Of a DNA stretch of 64,000 nt, positions 28,737 through 37,959 are shown piece after piece (positions within the stretch are counted from its first letter, which is position 1; every line of letters begins with the position of its first letter). This stretch comes from Pseudomonas sp. Leaf58. GTDB taxonomy: Bacteria > Pseudomonadota > Gammaproteobacteria > Pseudomonadales > Pseudomonadaceae. Location: NCBI RefSeq assembly GCF_003627215.1, contig NZ_CP032677.1:3229501-3293500 (forward strand). Direction: 5' to 3'. The notes under the pieces were generated by a model. The model saw nothing but the letters and a program-made list of their open reading frames with translations. It did no database searches and had not been told where the DNA came from. The position numbers were made by a program, and so were the translations under genes.

Positions 28737-30098
28737 ATGACAGAACACCTGCAAGGCACTGCCGAGCGAGCGCCTGGCCACATCGGCCTGTTCGAAGCCT
28801 TGCTGTTCTGGCTAAAGCTGGGCTTCATCAGCTTCGGCGGGCCAGCCGGGCAGATCGCGATCATGCACCAGGAGCTGGTGGAGCGGCGCCGTTGGATCAG
28901 TGAGCGGCGCTTCTTGCACGCCCTCAACTACTGCATGCTGCTGCCTGGGCCCGAAGCCCAGCAACTGGCCACCTACATCGGCTGGTTGATGCACCGCAGC
29001 TGGGGTGGGGTGATTGCCGGGGTGCTGTTCGTGCTGCCGTCGCTGTTCATCCTGATCGGCCTGTCGTGGGTTTACCTGGCCTGGGGCGAAGTGCCGGTAG
29101 TGGCCGGGATTTTCTATGGGATCAAGCCAGCCGTAACCGCCATCGTCGTGCATGCCAGCCACCGCATTGGCACGCGCGCCCTGAAAAATGGCTGGCTGTG
29201 GGCTATTGCCGGCGCCTCGTTCGTGGCCATCTTTGCGCTTAACGTGCCCTTCCCGCTGATTGTGCTGGCGGCCGCGCTGCTGGGTTATGTGGGCGGGCGC
29301 CTGCTACCGGCGCAGTTCGCGCCTGGCGGCGGCCACCCGGCGGCCAAGGCCAGCCATGGCCCGGCGCTGATCGACGACGACACCCCAGCACCAGCGCACG
29401 CCCGCTTTAGCTGGGGGCGCCTGCTGAGGTTGCTGCTGGTGGGGGCCGCACTGTGGCTGCTGCCCATGGCTGCGCTGATGGCCGTGTTTGGCTGGCAGGG
29501 CACGCTAACGCAAATGGGCTGGTTCTTCACCAAGGCGGCCTTGTTGACCTTCGGCGGTGCCTATGCGGTATTGCCCTACGTCTACCAGGGTGCCGTCGGC
29601 CATTACGGCTGGCTGTCGCCAACGCAGATGATCGATGGCCTGGCACTGGGTGAAACCACCCCTGGGCCACTGATCATGGTGGTGGCCTTCGTCGGCTTCG
29701 TCGGCGGCTATGTGCACCCCATGTTCGGCGCCGAGCAGGCGTTCATGGCCGGCGCGGTGGCGGCTAGCCTGGTGACCTGGTTCACCTTCCTGCCCTCGTT
29801 CCTGTTCATCCTCGCTGGCGGCCCGCTGGTGGAATCGACCCACAACGAACTGAAGTTCACCGCCCCACTGAGCGGGATAACCGCCGCCGTGGTAGGCGTA
29901 ATCCTCAACCTGGCGCTGTTCTTCGGCTACCACGTGCTATGGCCGGCCGGTTTCGACGGGCCGTTCGACTGGCCTTCGGCAGTCATTGCGCTGGCGGCGG
30001 CCGTAGCGCTTTTTCGCTACAAACGTGGGGTGATCCAGGTGTTGCTGGCGTGTGCCCTGGCAGGCCTTGCCAGCCATCTGTTGAGCGCGGCACAGTGA
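28737..30098 (+). CDS. chrA: Chromate transporter
   Basis: A 453-residue membrane protein of the CHR family made of two homologous halves with about 10-12 helices. The N-terminal half has [27 protein letters not shown] and [21 protein letters not shown]. The C-terminal half repeats the pattern with [22 protein letters not shown] and [24 protein letters not shown]. ChrA exports chromate and can give resistance. The start is 17 bases after the GGDEF gene, with GGGGAAC as RBS. No chrB regulator is nearby, so expression control is unknown. Confidence 0.92.
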   Translation: MTEHLQGTAERAPGHIGLFEALLFWLKLGFISFGGPAGQIAIMHQELVERRRWISERRFLHALNYCMLLPGPEAQQLATYIGWLMHRSWGGVIAGVLFVLPSLFILIGLSWVYLAWGEVPVVAGIFYGIKPAVTAIVVHASHRIGTRALKNGWLWAIAGASFVAIFALNVPFPLIVLAAALLGYVGGRLLPAQFAPGGGHPAAKASHGPALIDDDTPAPAHARFSWGRLLRLLLVGAALWLLPMAALMAVFGWQGTLTQMGWFFTKAALLTFGGAYAVLPYVYQGAVGHYGWLSPTQMIDGLALGETTPGPLIMVVAFVGFVGGYVHPMFGAEQAFMAGAVAASLVTWFTFLPSFLFILAGGPLVESTHNELKFTAPLSGITAAVVGVILNLALFFGYHVLWPAGFDGPFDWPSAVIALAAAVALFRYKRGVIQVLLACALAGLASHLLSAAQ

Positions 30099-30125
30099 AA
30101 CCTCGCTCGCCCACCGGAGATGACC

Positions 30126-30794
30126 ATGCGCAGCCCTGAAGACGCCTTGCTCGACAGCTGGCAGCACAACGCCAAGGCTTGGATCGACGCGGTGCGCAGC
30201 GCCAGCATCGAGAGCCGTCGCCAAGTCACCGACCAAGCCATCCTGCTGGCCATTCTCAGCCGCCAGCCCGAGCGCGTGCTTGACCTGGGCTGCGGTGAAG
30301 GCTGGTTGCTGCGGGCACTGGGCGAGCGTGGTGTCGAGGCCGTGGGTGTGGATGGCGACAGGACCCTGGTGGAGGCTGCACGCGCGGCGGGTTCTGCCAA
30401 GGTGCACCTGGCCAGCTACGCACAGTTGGCCAATGCGCAGGCCTACGTGGGCAACGACTATGACCTGGTGTGTGCCAACTTCGCCCTGTTGCAGCAGGAC
30501 ATCATCCCGCTGTTGGCGGCGATGAATGCACTGCTGGTGCCCGGCGGTGCGTTGCTGATCCAGACCCTGCACCCCTGGAGCGTGGCGGGCGGGGACTACC
30601 AGGATGGCTGGCGGGAGGAGCGGTTTGCCGGGTTCGCCGGGGATTGGCAGGTGATGCCGTGGTACTTCCGCACCTTGGCCAGCTGGCTGAACGCGCTGGA
30701 CATGGCGGGGTTGCGGCTGGTGAGTTTGCAGGAACCGCAGCATCCACAGAGTGCGGTGCCGCAGTCGTTGTTGATGGTGGCTGAGCGCCTCTGA
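30126..30794 (+). CDS. Class I SAM-dependent methyltransferase
   Basis: A 222-residue protein with the Rossmann SAM motif VLDLGCGEGWLLRALGERG and acidic loop VGVDGDRTLVEAAR, followed by DLVCANFALLQQD (motif II) and GGALLIQTLHPWS. Substrate unknown; it resembles UbiE/Methyltransf_11 types. An ATG at 30120 has the GGAG directly abutting it, so the ATG at 30126, with 6-base spacing, is preferred. It starts 27 bases after chrA, probably in the same transcript. Confidence 0.8.
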   Translation: MRSPEDALLDSWQHNAKAWIDAVRSASIESRRQVTDQAILLAILSRQPERVLDLGCGEGWLLRALGERGVEAVGVDGDRTLVEAARAAGSAKVHLASYAQLANAQAYVGNDYDLVCANFALLQQDIIPLLAAMNALLVPGGALLIQTLHPWSVAGGDYQDGWREERFAGFAGDWQVMPWYFRTLASWLNALDMAGLRLVSLQEPQHPQSAVPQSLLMVAERL

Positions 30795-30807
30795 ACAGCT
30801 GTGGCTT

Positions 30808-30921
30808 TACCGGCCTCATCGCCGGCAAGCCAGCTCCCACAGAATCACCGCAGCCCGACAGGCCTATACAGTCGCCTAAACAGTACCTGTGCAAGCTGGC
30901 TTGTCGGCGATGAGGCCGGTA
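30808..30921. repeat. REP-like inverted pair between convergent genes
   Basis: TACCGGCCTCATCGCCGGCA (with AGCCAGC, 30808-30834) and its near-perfect reverse complement (30895-30921, one mismatch) flank a 60-base spacer. It lies between the 3' ends of the methyltransferase and quiC genes and probably acts on both transcripts. Confidence 0.7.
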
Positions 30922-30932
30922 CAGCCAAGCAA

Positions 30933-32840
30933 CTACAGCACCGGCTTGCGCGCCGCCCCGCTGCGGGCCTTGGCCATCGCCGCCAGGCGCACTGCGACGT
31001 TGGCCGCGCCGTATCCGGCATAGCCACCCTTGCGCTGAATGATCTCGAAGAAGAAACGCTCCTCGAACGGCTCGGTGTACACGTGGAACAGCTCGCCGCC
31101 CTGCGCATCGCGGTCGTACAGCACGTTGTAGTACGCCAGTTCACTGAGGAACTCGTCGTCAAAATCGAAGCGTGCCGCCAGGTCGTCGTAGTAGTTCAGC
31201 GGGATTTCCAGCAGCGGCACCCCGGCCAGCTTGGCCCGCGCCACTTCACGGAACATGTCGTCGCAATCGAAGGCGATGTGGTGCACACCCGAGCCGCGGT
31301 AGCTGGACAACGCATGGGCGATGGCGGTGTTGCGGTTTTCCGAGATGTTCAGCGGCAAGCGCAAAGTGCCGCACTGGCTGCGCAGGGCGCGGCTCTTGAC
31401 CAGGCCATAAGGGTCAGGCAATACCACTTCGTCATCGGCGGCGAAGTCGAACAAGCTCTTGTAGAACAACACCCAGCTGTCCAGCGACTCGGCCGGCAAG
31501 GCCAAGGCCATGTGGTCGATGCGGCGCAGGCCGCCGCTGGCGGTGGCGCTCGTGTCCAAGCTGAAGTCGGTGTCGTACAGGGTTGGGCCGGCCGTGCCCT
31601 GCTCCACCAGGTACAGCAGGCTGCCATCCGGCGCACGCACCGCCGGTACTTCGCACTCGTTAGGCCCGACCAGGCCGCGGAACGGCTGGCCACGGTAGGC
31701 GGTGGCGCGCTTCAGGGCAGCTTGCTGGTCCTTGACCCGCAGCGCGGTGGCACACAGCGATGGGCCATGGGCCTCGAAGAAGTTGTGGCCGAAGGAATAC
31801 GGTTCGGCGTTCAGCACAATGTTGATATCGCCCTGGCGCAGCAGCTGCACCGCTTTGCTGCGGTGTTTGCCGGCTTCGGCAAAGCCCAGGCGCTTCAGCC
31901 AGCTGCCCAGGCGCGCGCCGACCGCTTCGTCGACCGCGAACTCAAGAAACTCCACGCCGTCATAGCTACTGGCCGCCGGTGGGGTAAACAGCACACCGGG
32001 CTCGATTGGCGTGGTTTCCTGCTCCAGGCGCAAGCGGGTTTGCTCTTCGAGGTACAGCAGCGAACGCAGGCCGTCGGCGGCATTCTGCCGGGGCGGTGCG
32101 GCGCGGAAGCCGTCGTTGAAGATTTCCAGCGACAGCGGCCCGCGGTAGCCGGTGGCGAGGATAGGCGCCAGAAAACCGGCCATGTCCATTTCGCCCTGCC
32201 CCGGGAAGCAGCGGAAGTGGCGGCTCCACTCCAGCACATCCATGGCCAGGATCGGGGCGTCGGCCATCTGTACGAAGAAGATCTTGTCGCCGGGGATGTC
32301 GCGGATCGCGCTCGGGTCGCCCTTCAGCGACAGGGTATGGAAGCTGTCGAGGATCACCCCAAGGGCCGCGTGGTCGGCCTGGCGCACCAGGTTCCAGACT
32401 TGCTGGTAGGTGTTCACGTGGCGGCCCCAAGCCAGCGCTTCGTAGCCGATGCGCAGGCCGCGTTTGCCGGCGTGCTCGGCCAGCAGGCGCAGGTCGTCGA
32501 CCAGCAGCTGTTCTTCGCCCAGGGCATCGGCCTGGACGTTGCTGCACACCAGCACCAGGTCGGTGCCCAGTTCCTGCATCAGGTCGAACTTGCGCTCGGC
32601 GCGGTCGAGGTTTTTCTGCAGGCGGTCACGGCGGCAGCCTTCAAAGTCGCGAAACGGCTGGAACAGGGTGATGGCGATGCCTAGATCGGCGCACATCTGC
32701 CGTACCTGGCGCGGGCTGCCAGCGTAATAAAGCAAGTCGTTTTCGAAGATCTCGACACCGTCAAAACCGGCGGCGGCGATGGCTTCGAGCTTTTCCGGCA
32801 GGGTGCCGCTCAAGGACACAGTGGCGATCGAACGCTGCAT
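30933..32840 (-). CDS. quiC: 3-dehydroshikimate dehydratase (QuiC, fused to an HPPD-like domain)
   Basis: A 635-residue two-domain enzyme. The N-terminal TIM-barrel (about 1-290) converts 3-dehydroshikimate to protocatechuate; its metal ligands E134 (GYEALAW), D165 and H168 (VILDSFH), Q191 (FFVQMAD) and E239 (LSLEIFND) are all present. The C-terminal half (about 295-610) resembles 4-hydroxyphenylpyruvate dioxygenase, with VEFLEFAV, LRRIDHMALAL, GVHHIAFDCDD and ELFHVYTE. Its catalytic role is unclear. It is often annotated simply as an HPPD. The frame is open to 32945, but the ATG at 32840 with AAGGAAC before it is the family start. AACAACAA (32852-32859) lies directly upstream. Quinate/shikimate catabolism thus feeds the beta-ketoadipate pathway. 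Confidence 0.93.
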   Translation of the reverse strand: MQRSIATVSLSGTLPEKLEAIAAAGFDGVEIFENDLLYYAGSPRQVRQMCADLGIAITLFQPFRDFEGCRRDRLQKNLDRAERKFDLMQELGTDLVLVCSNVQADALGEEQLLVDDLRLLAEHAGKRGLRIGYEALAWGRHVNTYQQVWNLVRQADHAALGVILDSFHTLSLKGDPSAIRDIPGDKIFFVQMADAPILAMDVLEWSRHFRCFPGQGEMDMAGFLAPILATGYRGPLSLEIFNDGFRAAPPRQNAADGLRSLLYLEEQTRLRLEQETTPIEPGVLFTPPAASSYDGVEFLEFAVDEAVGARLGSWLKRLGFAEAGKHRSKAVQLLRQGDINIVLNAEPYSFGHNFFEAHGPSLCATALRVKDQQAALKRATAYRGQPFRGLVGPNECEVPAVRAPDGSLLYLVEQGTAGPTLYDTDFSLDTSATASGGLRRIDHMALALPAESLDSWVLFYKSLFDFAADDEVVLPDPYGLVKSRALRSQCGTLRLPLNISENRNTAIAHALSSYRGSGVHHIAFDCDDMFREVARAKLAGVPLLEIPLNYYDDLAARFDFDDEFLSELAYYNVLYDRDAQGGELFHVYTEPFEERFFFEIIQRKGGYAGYGAANVAVRLAAMAKARSGAARKPVL

Positions 32841-33128
32841 GGCGGAGTTCCTTGTTGTTGGGGGAATAGCGGTGCCAGTCAGGTAAAAACCACTGTCACA
32901 GTTTATGGCACGATCGATTATTCGCAGGTAAAGTCGCTGCTTCAATCTCTTTGTACGGAATGGTTAGTTTTGCGTTCGATTATCGCACAAAACCCGTTTT
33001 AGCGAATTGCTAGACCGCTGGCCCGTGGTCAACATGAACCACAGACGCAGGCACACCGACCACTGCCTCCTGCCTTGGCGACAACCCTGGCGGACCCTGC
33101 GCAAACAACAATAACAACGGAGACAACG
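32841..33128. promoter_or_regulatory. Divergent promoter region of quiC and the MHS transporter
   Basis: This 288-base gap holds the PcaR-like box (32974-32988) and a related sequence GATCGATTATTCGCAG around 32912-32927 with one extra base. Each gene has an A-rich Hfq/Crc motif near its RBS (32852-32859 on the minus strand; 33103-33118 on the plus strand). Confidence 0.65.
32974..32988. promoter_or_regulatory. PcaR-like operator
   Basis: GTTCGATTATCGCAC differs at one base from the 15-base element GTTCGATAATCGCAC known for the IclR-family regulator PcaR of P. putida. It is a near-palindrome lying between the divergent quiC and transporter genes. Confidence 0.65.
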
Positions 33129-34502
33129 ATGGCTCACTCCAGCTCGCAAGCCAAAAAAGCGACCGCCAGTGGATGGATAGGCTCGGCACTCGAGTACTAC
33201 GACTTTTTCATCTACGCCCAGGCCGCTGCACTGATTTTCCCGCAGATCTTCTTCCCTAACACCGACCCGAAAATGGCCATCATCGCCTCGCTGGCCACCT
33301 ACGGCGTCGGCTACCTGGCGCGCCCGGTCGGCGCCTTCGTGCTGGGCCACTGGGGTGACACCCGCGGCCGCAAGAACGTACTGCTGCTGTGCATGTTCCT
33401 GATGGGCCTGTCGACCATGGCCGTGGGCCTGCTGCCTACCTACCACGACATCGGCTTCCTCGCACCGGCCTTGCTGGTGGTGCTGCGCCTGATCCAGGGC
33501 TTTGCGGTGGCCGGCGAAATCTCCGGTGCCAGTTCGATGATCATGGAGCACGCACCGTTCGGTCGAAGAGGCTACTACGCCAGCTTCACCCTGCAAGGCG
33601 TACAGGCCGGCCAGGTGCTGGCAGCGGCGGTGTTCCTGCCACTGGCCTACTTCATGCCCAGCGAAGCCTTCAACGACTGGGGCTGGCGCATTCCGTTCCT
33701 GTTGAGCGCCTTCGTTCTCCTTGCTGGTTTCATCATCCGTAAGGAAGTGCACGAAACCCCGGCATTCGTGAAGGAAGAGAAACAGGACAAAGTCGCCAAA
33801 TCGCCGATCAGCGAAGCCTTCCGCCACAGCTGGAAGCACATGGTGCTGGTGATGTTCATGGCGCTGATGAACGTGATCCCGGTGGTGGCCACCATCTTCG
33901 GTGCGGCCTACGCGGTGCAGCCGGCCTATGGCATCGGCTTCGACAAGAGCGTGTACCTGTGGATCCCGGTAGTCGGCAACATCGTCGCGGTGCTGGTAAT
34001 TCCGTTCGTGGGTAACCTGTCCGACAAGATCGGCCGTCGCCCGACCATGATCGCCGGCTGCCTGGGCTCGGGCCTGCTGGCGTTCGTCTACCTGTATGCG
34101 ATCAGCATCCAGAACGTGCCGCTGGCGTTCGCTGCGTCGATCGTCATGTGGGGCATGGTCTACCAGGGTTACAACGCGGTATTCCCCAGCTTCTACCCAG
34201 AGCTGTTCCATACCCGCTATCGGGTTTCGGCCATGGCCATCGCGCAGAACATCGGCACCATGCTGACCGCCATGCTGCCAGCGCTGTTCGCCCTGGTTGC
34301 CCCGCCCGGTTCGGACAACATCCCGCTGGTAGTCGGTGGCCTGGCGTTCTTCATCACCTGCGTGTGTGCCCTGGCGGCCTACATTGCCCCAGAAACCCAT
34401 CGCCTGGCGATGGAAGACCTGGGCAACCCGCAGGCCAAGCCGATGGATAAAGAGGCGTATGAAGCCAGCCGTAAAGGTAGCTTTCAGGCGGTGAGCCACT
34501 GA
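33129..34502 (+). CDS. MFS transporter of the metabolite:H+ symporter family, probably for shikimate/quinate-type acids
   Basis: A 457-residue, 12-helix transporter. GSALEYYDFFIYAQAAALIF (helix 1) and the loop motifs GHWGDTRGRKNVLL (2-3) and GNLSDKIGRRPTM (8-9) mark the MHS family (KgtP/ShiA/ProP-like). AGEISGASSMIMEHAPFGRRG is also typical. Divergence from quiC and the shared PcaR-like box suggest import of shikimate, quinate or dehydroshikimate, but the substrate is inferred. The ATG at 33129 follows ACGGAG. AAACAACAATAACAAC (33103-33118), overlapping the leader just before the RBS, is a strong Hfq/Crc motif. Confidence 0.88.
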   Translation: MAHSSSQAKKATASGWIGSALEYYDFFIYAQAAALIFPQIFFPNTDPKMAIIASLATYGVGYLARPVGAFVLGHWGDTRGRKNVLLLCMFLMGLSTMAVGLLPTYHDIGFLAPALLVVLRLIQGFAVAGEISGASSMIMEHAPFGRRGYYASFTLQGVQAGQVLAAAVFLPLAYFMPSEAFNDWGWRIPFLLSAFVLLAGFIIRKEVHETPAFVKEEKQDKVAKSPISEAFRHSWKHMVLVMFMALMNVIPVVATIFGAAYAVQPAYGIGFDKSVYLWIPVVGNIVAVLVIPFVGNLSDKIGRRPTMIAGCLGSGLLAFVYLYAISIQNVPLAFAASIVMWGMVYQGYNAVFPSFYPELFHTRYRVSAMAIAQNIGTMLTAMLPALFALVAPPGSDNIPLVVGGLAFFITCVCALAAYIAPETHRLAMEDLGNPQAKPMDKEAYEASRKGSFQAVSH

Positions 34503-34513
34503 TAGATTGCAAG

Positions 34514-34530
34514 GGGCCGCAACGCGGCCC
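34514..34530. terminator. Bidirectional terminator hairpin
   Basis: GGGCCGC-AAC-GCGGCCC is a 7-bp perfect stem between the convergent 3' ends of the transporter and decarboxylase genes, ending 8 bases before the latter. Confidence 0.65.
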
Positions 34531-34537
34531 GGCAATT

Positions 34538-35950
34538 TCAGCCTTTGACCACTTCCTGCAGGCGCTGCCAAAGCCGTTCCACATCCCCCCGCTCAGTCGG
34601 CAAGGCTCCGATCGACACCCGCACCATCCACCGCCCATCCAGCGTCGCCGGCGTCACATAGGCATCCCCAGACGCATTCAGCCGCTCCGCCCAGCCCTTG
34701 GTATGCACATCCAGCGCCTGGTTTTCCAGCCCCGCCGGCCGATGGCGAATGCACAAGGTCTGCAACTGCACCGGCGCCAGTACCTCCCATTCCCCCGCCG
34801 CCGCAACCTGCTCGACCAGCCACTGGGCATTGCCCAGGTCACGCCGCAGCCGTGCCTGCAGCGCTTCCACCCCCTCGCTGCGCAGCATGAACCACAGCTT
34901 CAATGCCCGGAACCGGCGGCCCAGGGGGATACCCCAGTCACGCAGGTTTTTCACCTCGCCGTCCACCGCCGACTGCAAGTAGCTGGGGTTGGTGCTCATC
35001 ACCCGAATAAGGTGCTGCGAGTCGCGCACGTAATAGATCGAACAATCGAAGGCCACCCCCAGCCACTTGTGGGCATTGACCACCACCGAGTCGGCCAGCT
35101 CGATGCCGTCCCACATCCAGCGGCATTCAGGCAGGATCATCGCCGAGCCGGCCATGGCTGAGTCCACGTGCAGCCATAGGCCGTGGGCCTGGGCAATCTC
35201 ACCCACCGGGCGTAGCGGGTCGAGGGCGGTGGTGGTGGTGGTGCCGGTGGTGGCAACGACGGCGCAGGGCTGGTTGCCGGCGGCCAGGTCTTGCTCGATC
35301 GCCGCCTGCAGCGCCGCAGGGCGCAGGGCGTAATGCTCGTCGGTGGGGATCAGGCGGATATTATCGCGGCCAAAACCGGCCAGCAGCGCCGCCTTGTCCA
35401 CCGAACTGTGGGCGTGGGCGCTGACGTACACGATCAAAGGCTTGGCTTCGGCCTGCAGGCCGCCGCGTACCAGCGCGTAGTCAGTGGCACGCTCACGGGC
35501 GCTGATCAGCGCCACCAGGGTGCTGGTCGAAGCGGTGTCCTGGATCACCCCGCTCCACTGGCCAGACAAGCCCAGCAGCTGGCGCAACCAGTCGAGGGTG
35601 GTTTCTTCCAGCTCGCTCAGCGCCGGGCTGGACTGCCACGACAGGCCCAATACGCCCAGGCCGGTGCTGAGGAAGTCACCCAGTACCGAAGACAGGGTGC
35701 CGTTGGAGGGGAAGTAACCGTAGAAGTCCGGGTGCTGCCAATGAGACAGGCCGGGCATGACCAGCTGGTTAACGTCGTCGAGGATGGCCGCGAAGGGTTC
35801 GCCTTGCTGGGGTGCGCTTGCAGGCAAGGCGGCCTTGAGGTAGCCGGGGTCGACCTGGGCCATGACCGGGCGTTCGCCGACGGTTTGGCGGTAGTCGGCG
35901 ATCAGGTCGATCAGTTGGTGGCCGTACTGGCGGAATTGTTCTGGGGTCAC
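34538..35950 (-). CDS. ddc: PLP-dependent aromatic L-amino acid decarboxylase
   Basis: A 470-residue group II decarboxylase. The PLP lysine is K295 in NAHKWLGV, with D263 in HVDSAMAGSA, the stacking histidine H181 in AHAHSSVDKAA, and the N-terminal HWQHPDFYGYFPSN motif. Length and motifs fit DOPA/tyrosine/tryptophan decarboxylases; a P. putida enzyme of this type acts on L-DOPA, as I recall. The start is GTG at 35950, with CAGGAG 7-8 bases before it; an upstream ATG at 36022 would read through a hairpin and give unrelated residues. A strong hairpin (35979-36014) separates it from the lysR gene upstream on the same strand. Confidence 0.87.
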   Translation of the reverse strand: MTPEQFRQYGHQLIDLIADYRQTVGERPVMAQVDPGYLKAALPASAPQQGEPFAAILDDVNQLVMPGLSHWQHPDFYGYFPSNGTLSSVLGDFLSTGLGVLGLSWQSSPALSELEETTLDWLRQLLGLSGQWSGVIQDTASTSTLVALISARERATDYALVRGGLQAEAKPLIVYVSAHAHSSVDKAALLAGFGRDNIRLIPTDEHYALRPAALQAAIEQDLAAGNQPCAVVATTGTTTTTALDPLRPVGEIAQAHGLWLHVDSAMAGSAMILPECRWMWDGIELADSVVVNAHKWLGVAFDCSIYYVRDSQHLIRVMSTNPSYLQSAVDGEVKNLRDWGIPLGRRFRALKLWFMLRSEGVEALQARLRRDLGNAQWLVEQVAAAGEWEVLAPVQLQTLCIRHRPAGLENQALDVHTKGWAERLNASGDAYVTPATLDGRWMVRVSIGALPTERGDVERLWQRLQEVVKG

Positions 35951-35978
35951 CTGGGGGTCTCCTGTGGGTTCTCCGCTG

Positions 35979-36014
35979 CCTGTACTGGCTTGCCGGCGAT
36001 AGGGCCAGTACAGG
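35979..36014 (-). promoter_or_regulatory. Strong hairpin between lysR and the decarboxylase gene
   Basis: CCTGTACTGGC and GCCAGTACAGG form a perfect 11-bp stem around a 14-base loop that contains REP-like TTGCCGGCGATAGG. It is 29 bases upstream of the decarboxylase GTG and could be a REP, a terminator after lysR or an attenuator. Confidence 0.55.
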
Positions 36015-36077
36015 CAACACAAGGCCCCAGTCTAGGCACCTAAACCGCAGCGAATAAGCCCGCCTTGCGCATAGCTG

Positions 36078-37022
36078 CTATGGCAAACCCGCATGCCCGC
36101 CCTGTACGCCAAACTGCGACTGGCGCCATAACTCAAACACCCGATTGCGCAACCAGCGGTGCTCGGCCGAGGCCTGCAGGCGCTGGTGCCACACCACCCA
36201 GTAGCGCTGGCTGTGGTCGATGAAGCCCAGCGGCCGCCAGGCCAGCTCATGCAGCCGGCACAACTGCCGGGCGATGTGCTCGGGGACGGTGGCCAGCGCC
36301 TGGCTGTTGGCGATCACCTGCACCGTGGCGGAGAAGAACGGCACTTCAAGGCTGACCCGGCGTTGCAGGCCCTGGGCGCGCAGGTGGCGATCGATGAAGC
36401 TGTCCTTGTCGCCACCGCCGGAAATACGCACATGCTTGTGCGCCAGGTAGTCGGCCTGGCTCAGCGCACCGTAGGCGGCCAGCGGGTGGTCGTGGCGCAT
36501 CAGGCACACTGCGCGGTCCTCGCCCAGCAGGCGCCCGTGCAGGTTGGCTGGCGACTCGTCGAACAAGGTGGTGGCGAGGTCGATCTCGCCGCTGGCCAGC
36601 AAGGCGTACTGGCCGGCCTGCCAGGTGCGGTACTCCAGCGATACACCGGGGGCTTCACGCTCCAGGGCGGCTACCAGCAACGGCAGCATGTGCTCGGCCA
36701 CATAGTCCGACGCCGCCAGGCAGAAGCGCCGCTCGCAGCGCGCCGGGTCGAACACTGCGGGTTGGCGCAGGGCGTGCAGTTCATCAAGGACCTGGCGCAG
36801 CGGTTCGACCAAGGCCTCAGCATGTTCGCTGAGCACGTAACCACGGCCCTGGCGCACCAGCAACGCGTCGTCGAAGGCTTCGCGCAGGTGAGCCAACTGG
36901 CGGCTTAGGGCGGACTGGCTGACGCCCAGGCGCTCGGCGGCGTGGCTGAGGTTTTTTAGCTGCAACAGGTGGTCGAGGGTGCGCAGGTGGGCGAGGCTGA
37001 GGGAGGCGAAAGCGGGGTTCAT
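36078..37022 (-). CDS. LysR-family transcriptional regulator (NahR/NodD-like subgroup)
   Basis: A 314-residue regulator with an N-terminal winged HTH (LAHLRTLDHLLQLKNLSHAAERLGVSQSALSRQLAHLREAFDDALLVRQGRGYVLSEHA) and the effector-binding domain after about residue 90. The DDALLVR...GYVLS wording is typical of the NahR/LeuO/NodD-like subgroup. It precedes the decarboxylase gene on the same strand with a 127-base gap, so it may regulate it, though a divergent arrangement would be more usual. Target and effector unknown. Confidence 0.88.
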   Translation of the reverse strand: MNPAFASLSLAHLRTLDHLLQLKNLSHAAERLGVSQSALSRQLAHLREAFDDALLVRQGRGYVLSEHAEALVEPLRQVLDELHALRQPAVFDPARCERRFCLAASDYVAEHMLPLLVAALEREAPGVSLEYRTWQAGQYALLASGEIDLATTLFDESPANLHGRLLGEDRAVCLMRHDHPLAAYGALSQADYLAHKHVRISGGGDKDSFIDRHLRAQGLQRRVSLEVPFFSATVQVIANSQALATVPEHIARQLCRLHELAWRPLGFIDHSQRYWVVWHQRLQASAEHRWLRNRVFELWRQSQFGVQGGHAGLP

Positions 37023-37050
37023 GCAGGCTCCCTGCAGTGGGGCTTAAGGG

Positions 37051-37139
37051 CCTATTCGCGGGCTTGCCCGCTCCCACAGGGTCACCACAGTTTCTGAAAA
37101 CTGTGAGCTACCTGTGGGCGCAAGGCCGCAAAGCGGCCG
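37051..37139. repeat. REP-like and hairpin sequences between yebC-like and lysR genes
   Basis: CCTATTCGCGGGCTTGCCCG with CTCCCACAGG (37051-37080) is a typical pseudomonad REP-like unit. GGCCGC-AAA-GCGGCC (37125-37139) is a hairpin just beyond the 3' end of the YebC-like gene and is a probable terminator for it. Confidence 0.6.
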
Positions 37140-37151
37140 CAGATACGCAGA

Positions 37152-37862
37152 TCAGTCAGTCAGACCGACGTACACGTTCTGCACGTCATCGTTCTCGTCG
37201 ATCGCCTCGAGGAACGCTTCAACCTCAGCCAGCGCCTCGGCACTCAGGCTGGCCGCGCTCACCGGGTTTTTCGGGGTGTAGCCGATCTTCGCCGAGGTCA
37301 CGGTGAAGCCATGCTCCGGCAGGGCCTTCTGTACCGCATCCAAGTCGGTGGTGTCGGTGATGAACAGGGTCGAGCCTTCTTCTTCACCTTCCTCGAAGTC
37401 CTGGGCACCGGCTTCGATAGCAGCCATTTCCGGATCGGCGTCGCCTTCCGGAGTGGCTTCGATCAGGCCAACATGGTTGAAGTCCCAGGTCACCGAACCA
37501 CTGGCACCCAACTGGCCCTTGCGGAACAGCACACGGATTTGCGCGACGGTGCGGTTGACGTTGTCAGTCAGGCACTCGACGATCAACGGCACTTGGTGCG
37601 GCGCGAAGCCTTCATAGCTGACGGCATGGTACTGCACGGCCTCGCCGTCCAGACCGGCGCCTTTCTTGATCGCACGCTCCAGGGTCTCACGGGTCATCGA
37701 CGCTTTCTTGGCCTGGACGATGGCCAGACGCAGGCGCGGGTTCATGTCCGGGTCGGCGCCAGACTTGGCAGCAATCTGAATTTCCTTGGCCAGCTTGCCC
37801 ATGACCTTGCCTTTGGCATTGGCCGCGGTTTCTCTATGTTTGGCTTTCCACTGTGCGCCCAT
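37152..37862 (-). CDS. YebC/PmpR-family protein
   Basis: A 236-residue member of the YebC family: [35 protein letters not shown] at the start, [28 protein letters not shown], and an acidic central [11 protein letters not shown]. Members are DNA-binding regulators (PmpR) or, more recently, proteins that relieve ribosome stalling (YebC/TACO1). Pseudomonads usually carry a second, ruvC-linked YebC of about 248 residues; this shorter one starting MGAQWK is the unlinked paralogue. No operon partner is evident. Confidence 0.9.
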   Translation of the reverse strand: MGAQWKAKHRETAANAKGKVMGKLAKEIQIAAKSGADPDMNPRLRLAIVQAKKASMTRETLERAIKKGAGLDGEAVQYHAVSYEGFAPHQVPLIVECLTDNVNRTVAQIRVLFRKGQLGASGSVTWDFNHVGLIEATPEGDADPEMAAIEAGAQDFEEGEEEGSTLFITDTTDLDAVQKALPEHGFTVTSAKIGYTPKNPVSAASLSAEALAEVEAFLEAIDENDDVQNVYVGLTD

Positions 37863-37959
37863 GTCGACTCTCTTGTTTCAGCGGCCGGTTCAGGAAGCGA
37901 CCGGCCAAAAGTGGGTGCAGTTTATACGCCCTCAGGCATGGGATCGACAAGAAATCTCA

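Noticed and set aside
30933..32840. Simple 4-hydroxyphenylpyruvate dioxygenase
   Set aside because: Only the C-terminal half resembles HPPD. The N-terminal half has all metal ligands of 3-dehydroshikimate dehydratase.
32841..32945. Longer N-terminus for quiC
   Set aside because: The extra codons run over the Crc motif and promoter region and are not family-like; the start at 32840 has a good RBS.
35951..36022. ATG start at 36022 for the decarboxylase
   Set aside because: It would translate through the 11-bp hairpin and give residues unlike the family. GTG at 35950 has a clear RBS.
37152..37862. The ruvC-linked yebC gene
   Set aside because: No ruv genes are adjacent and the N-terminus MGAQWK with 236 residues fits the other paralogue.
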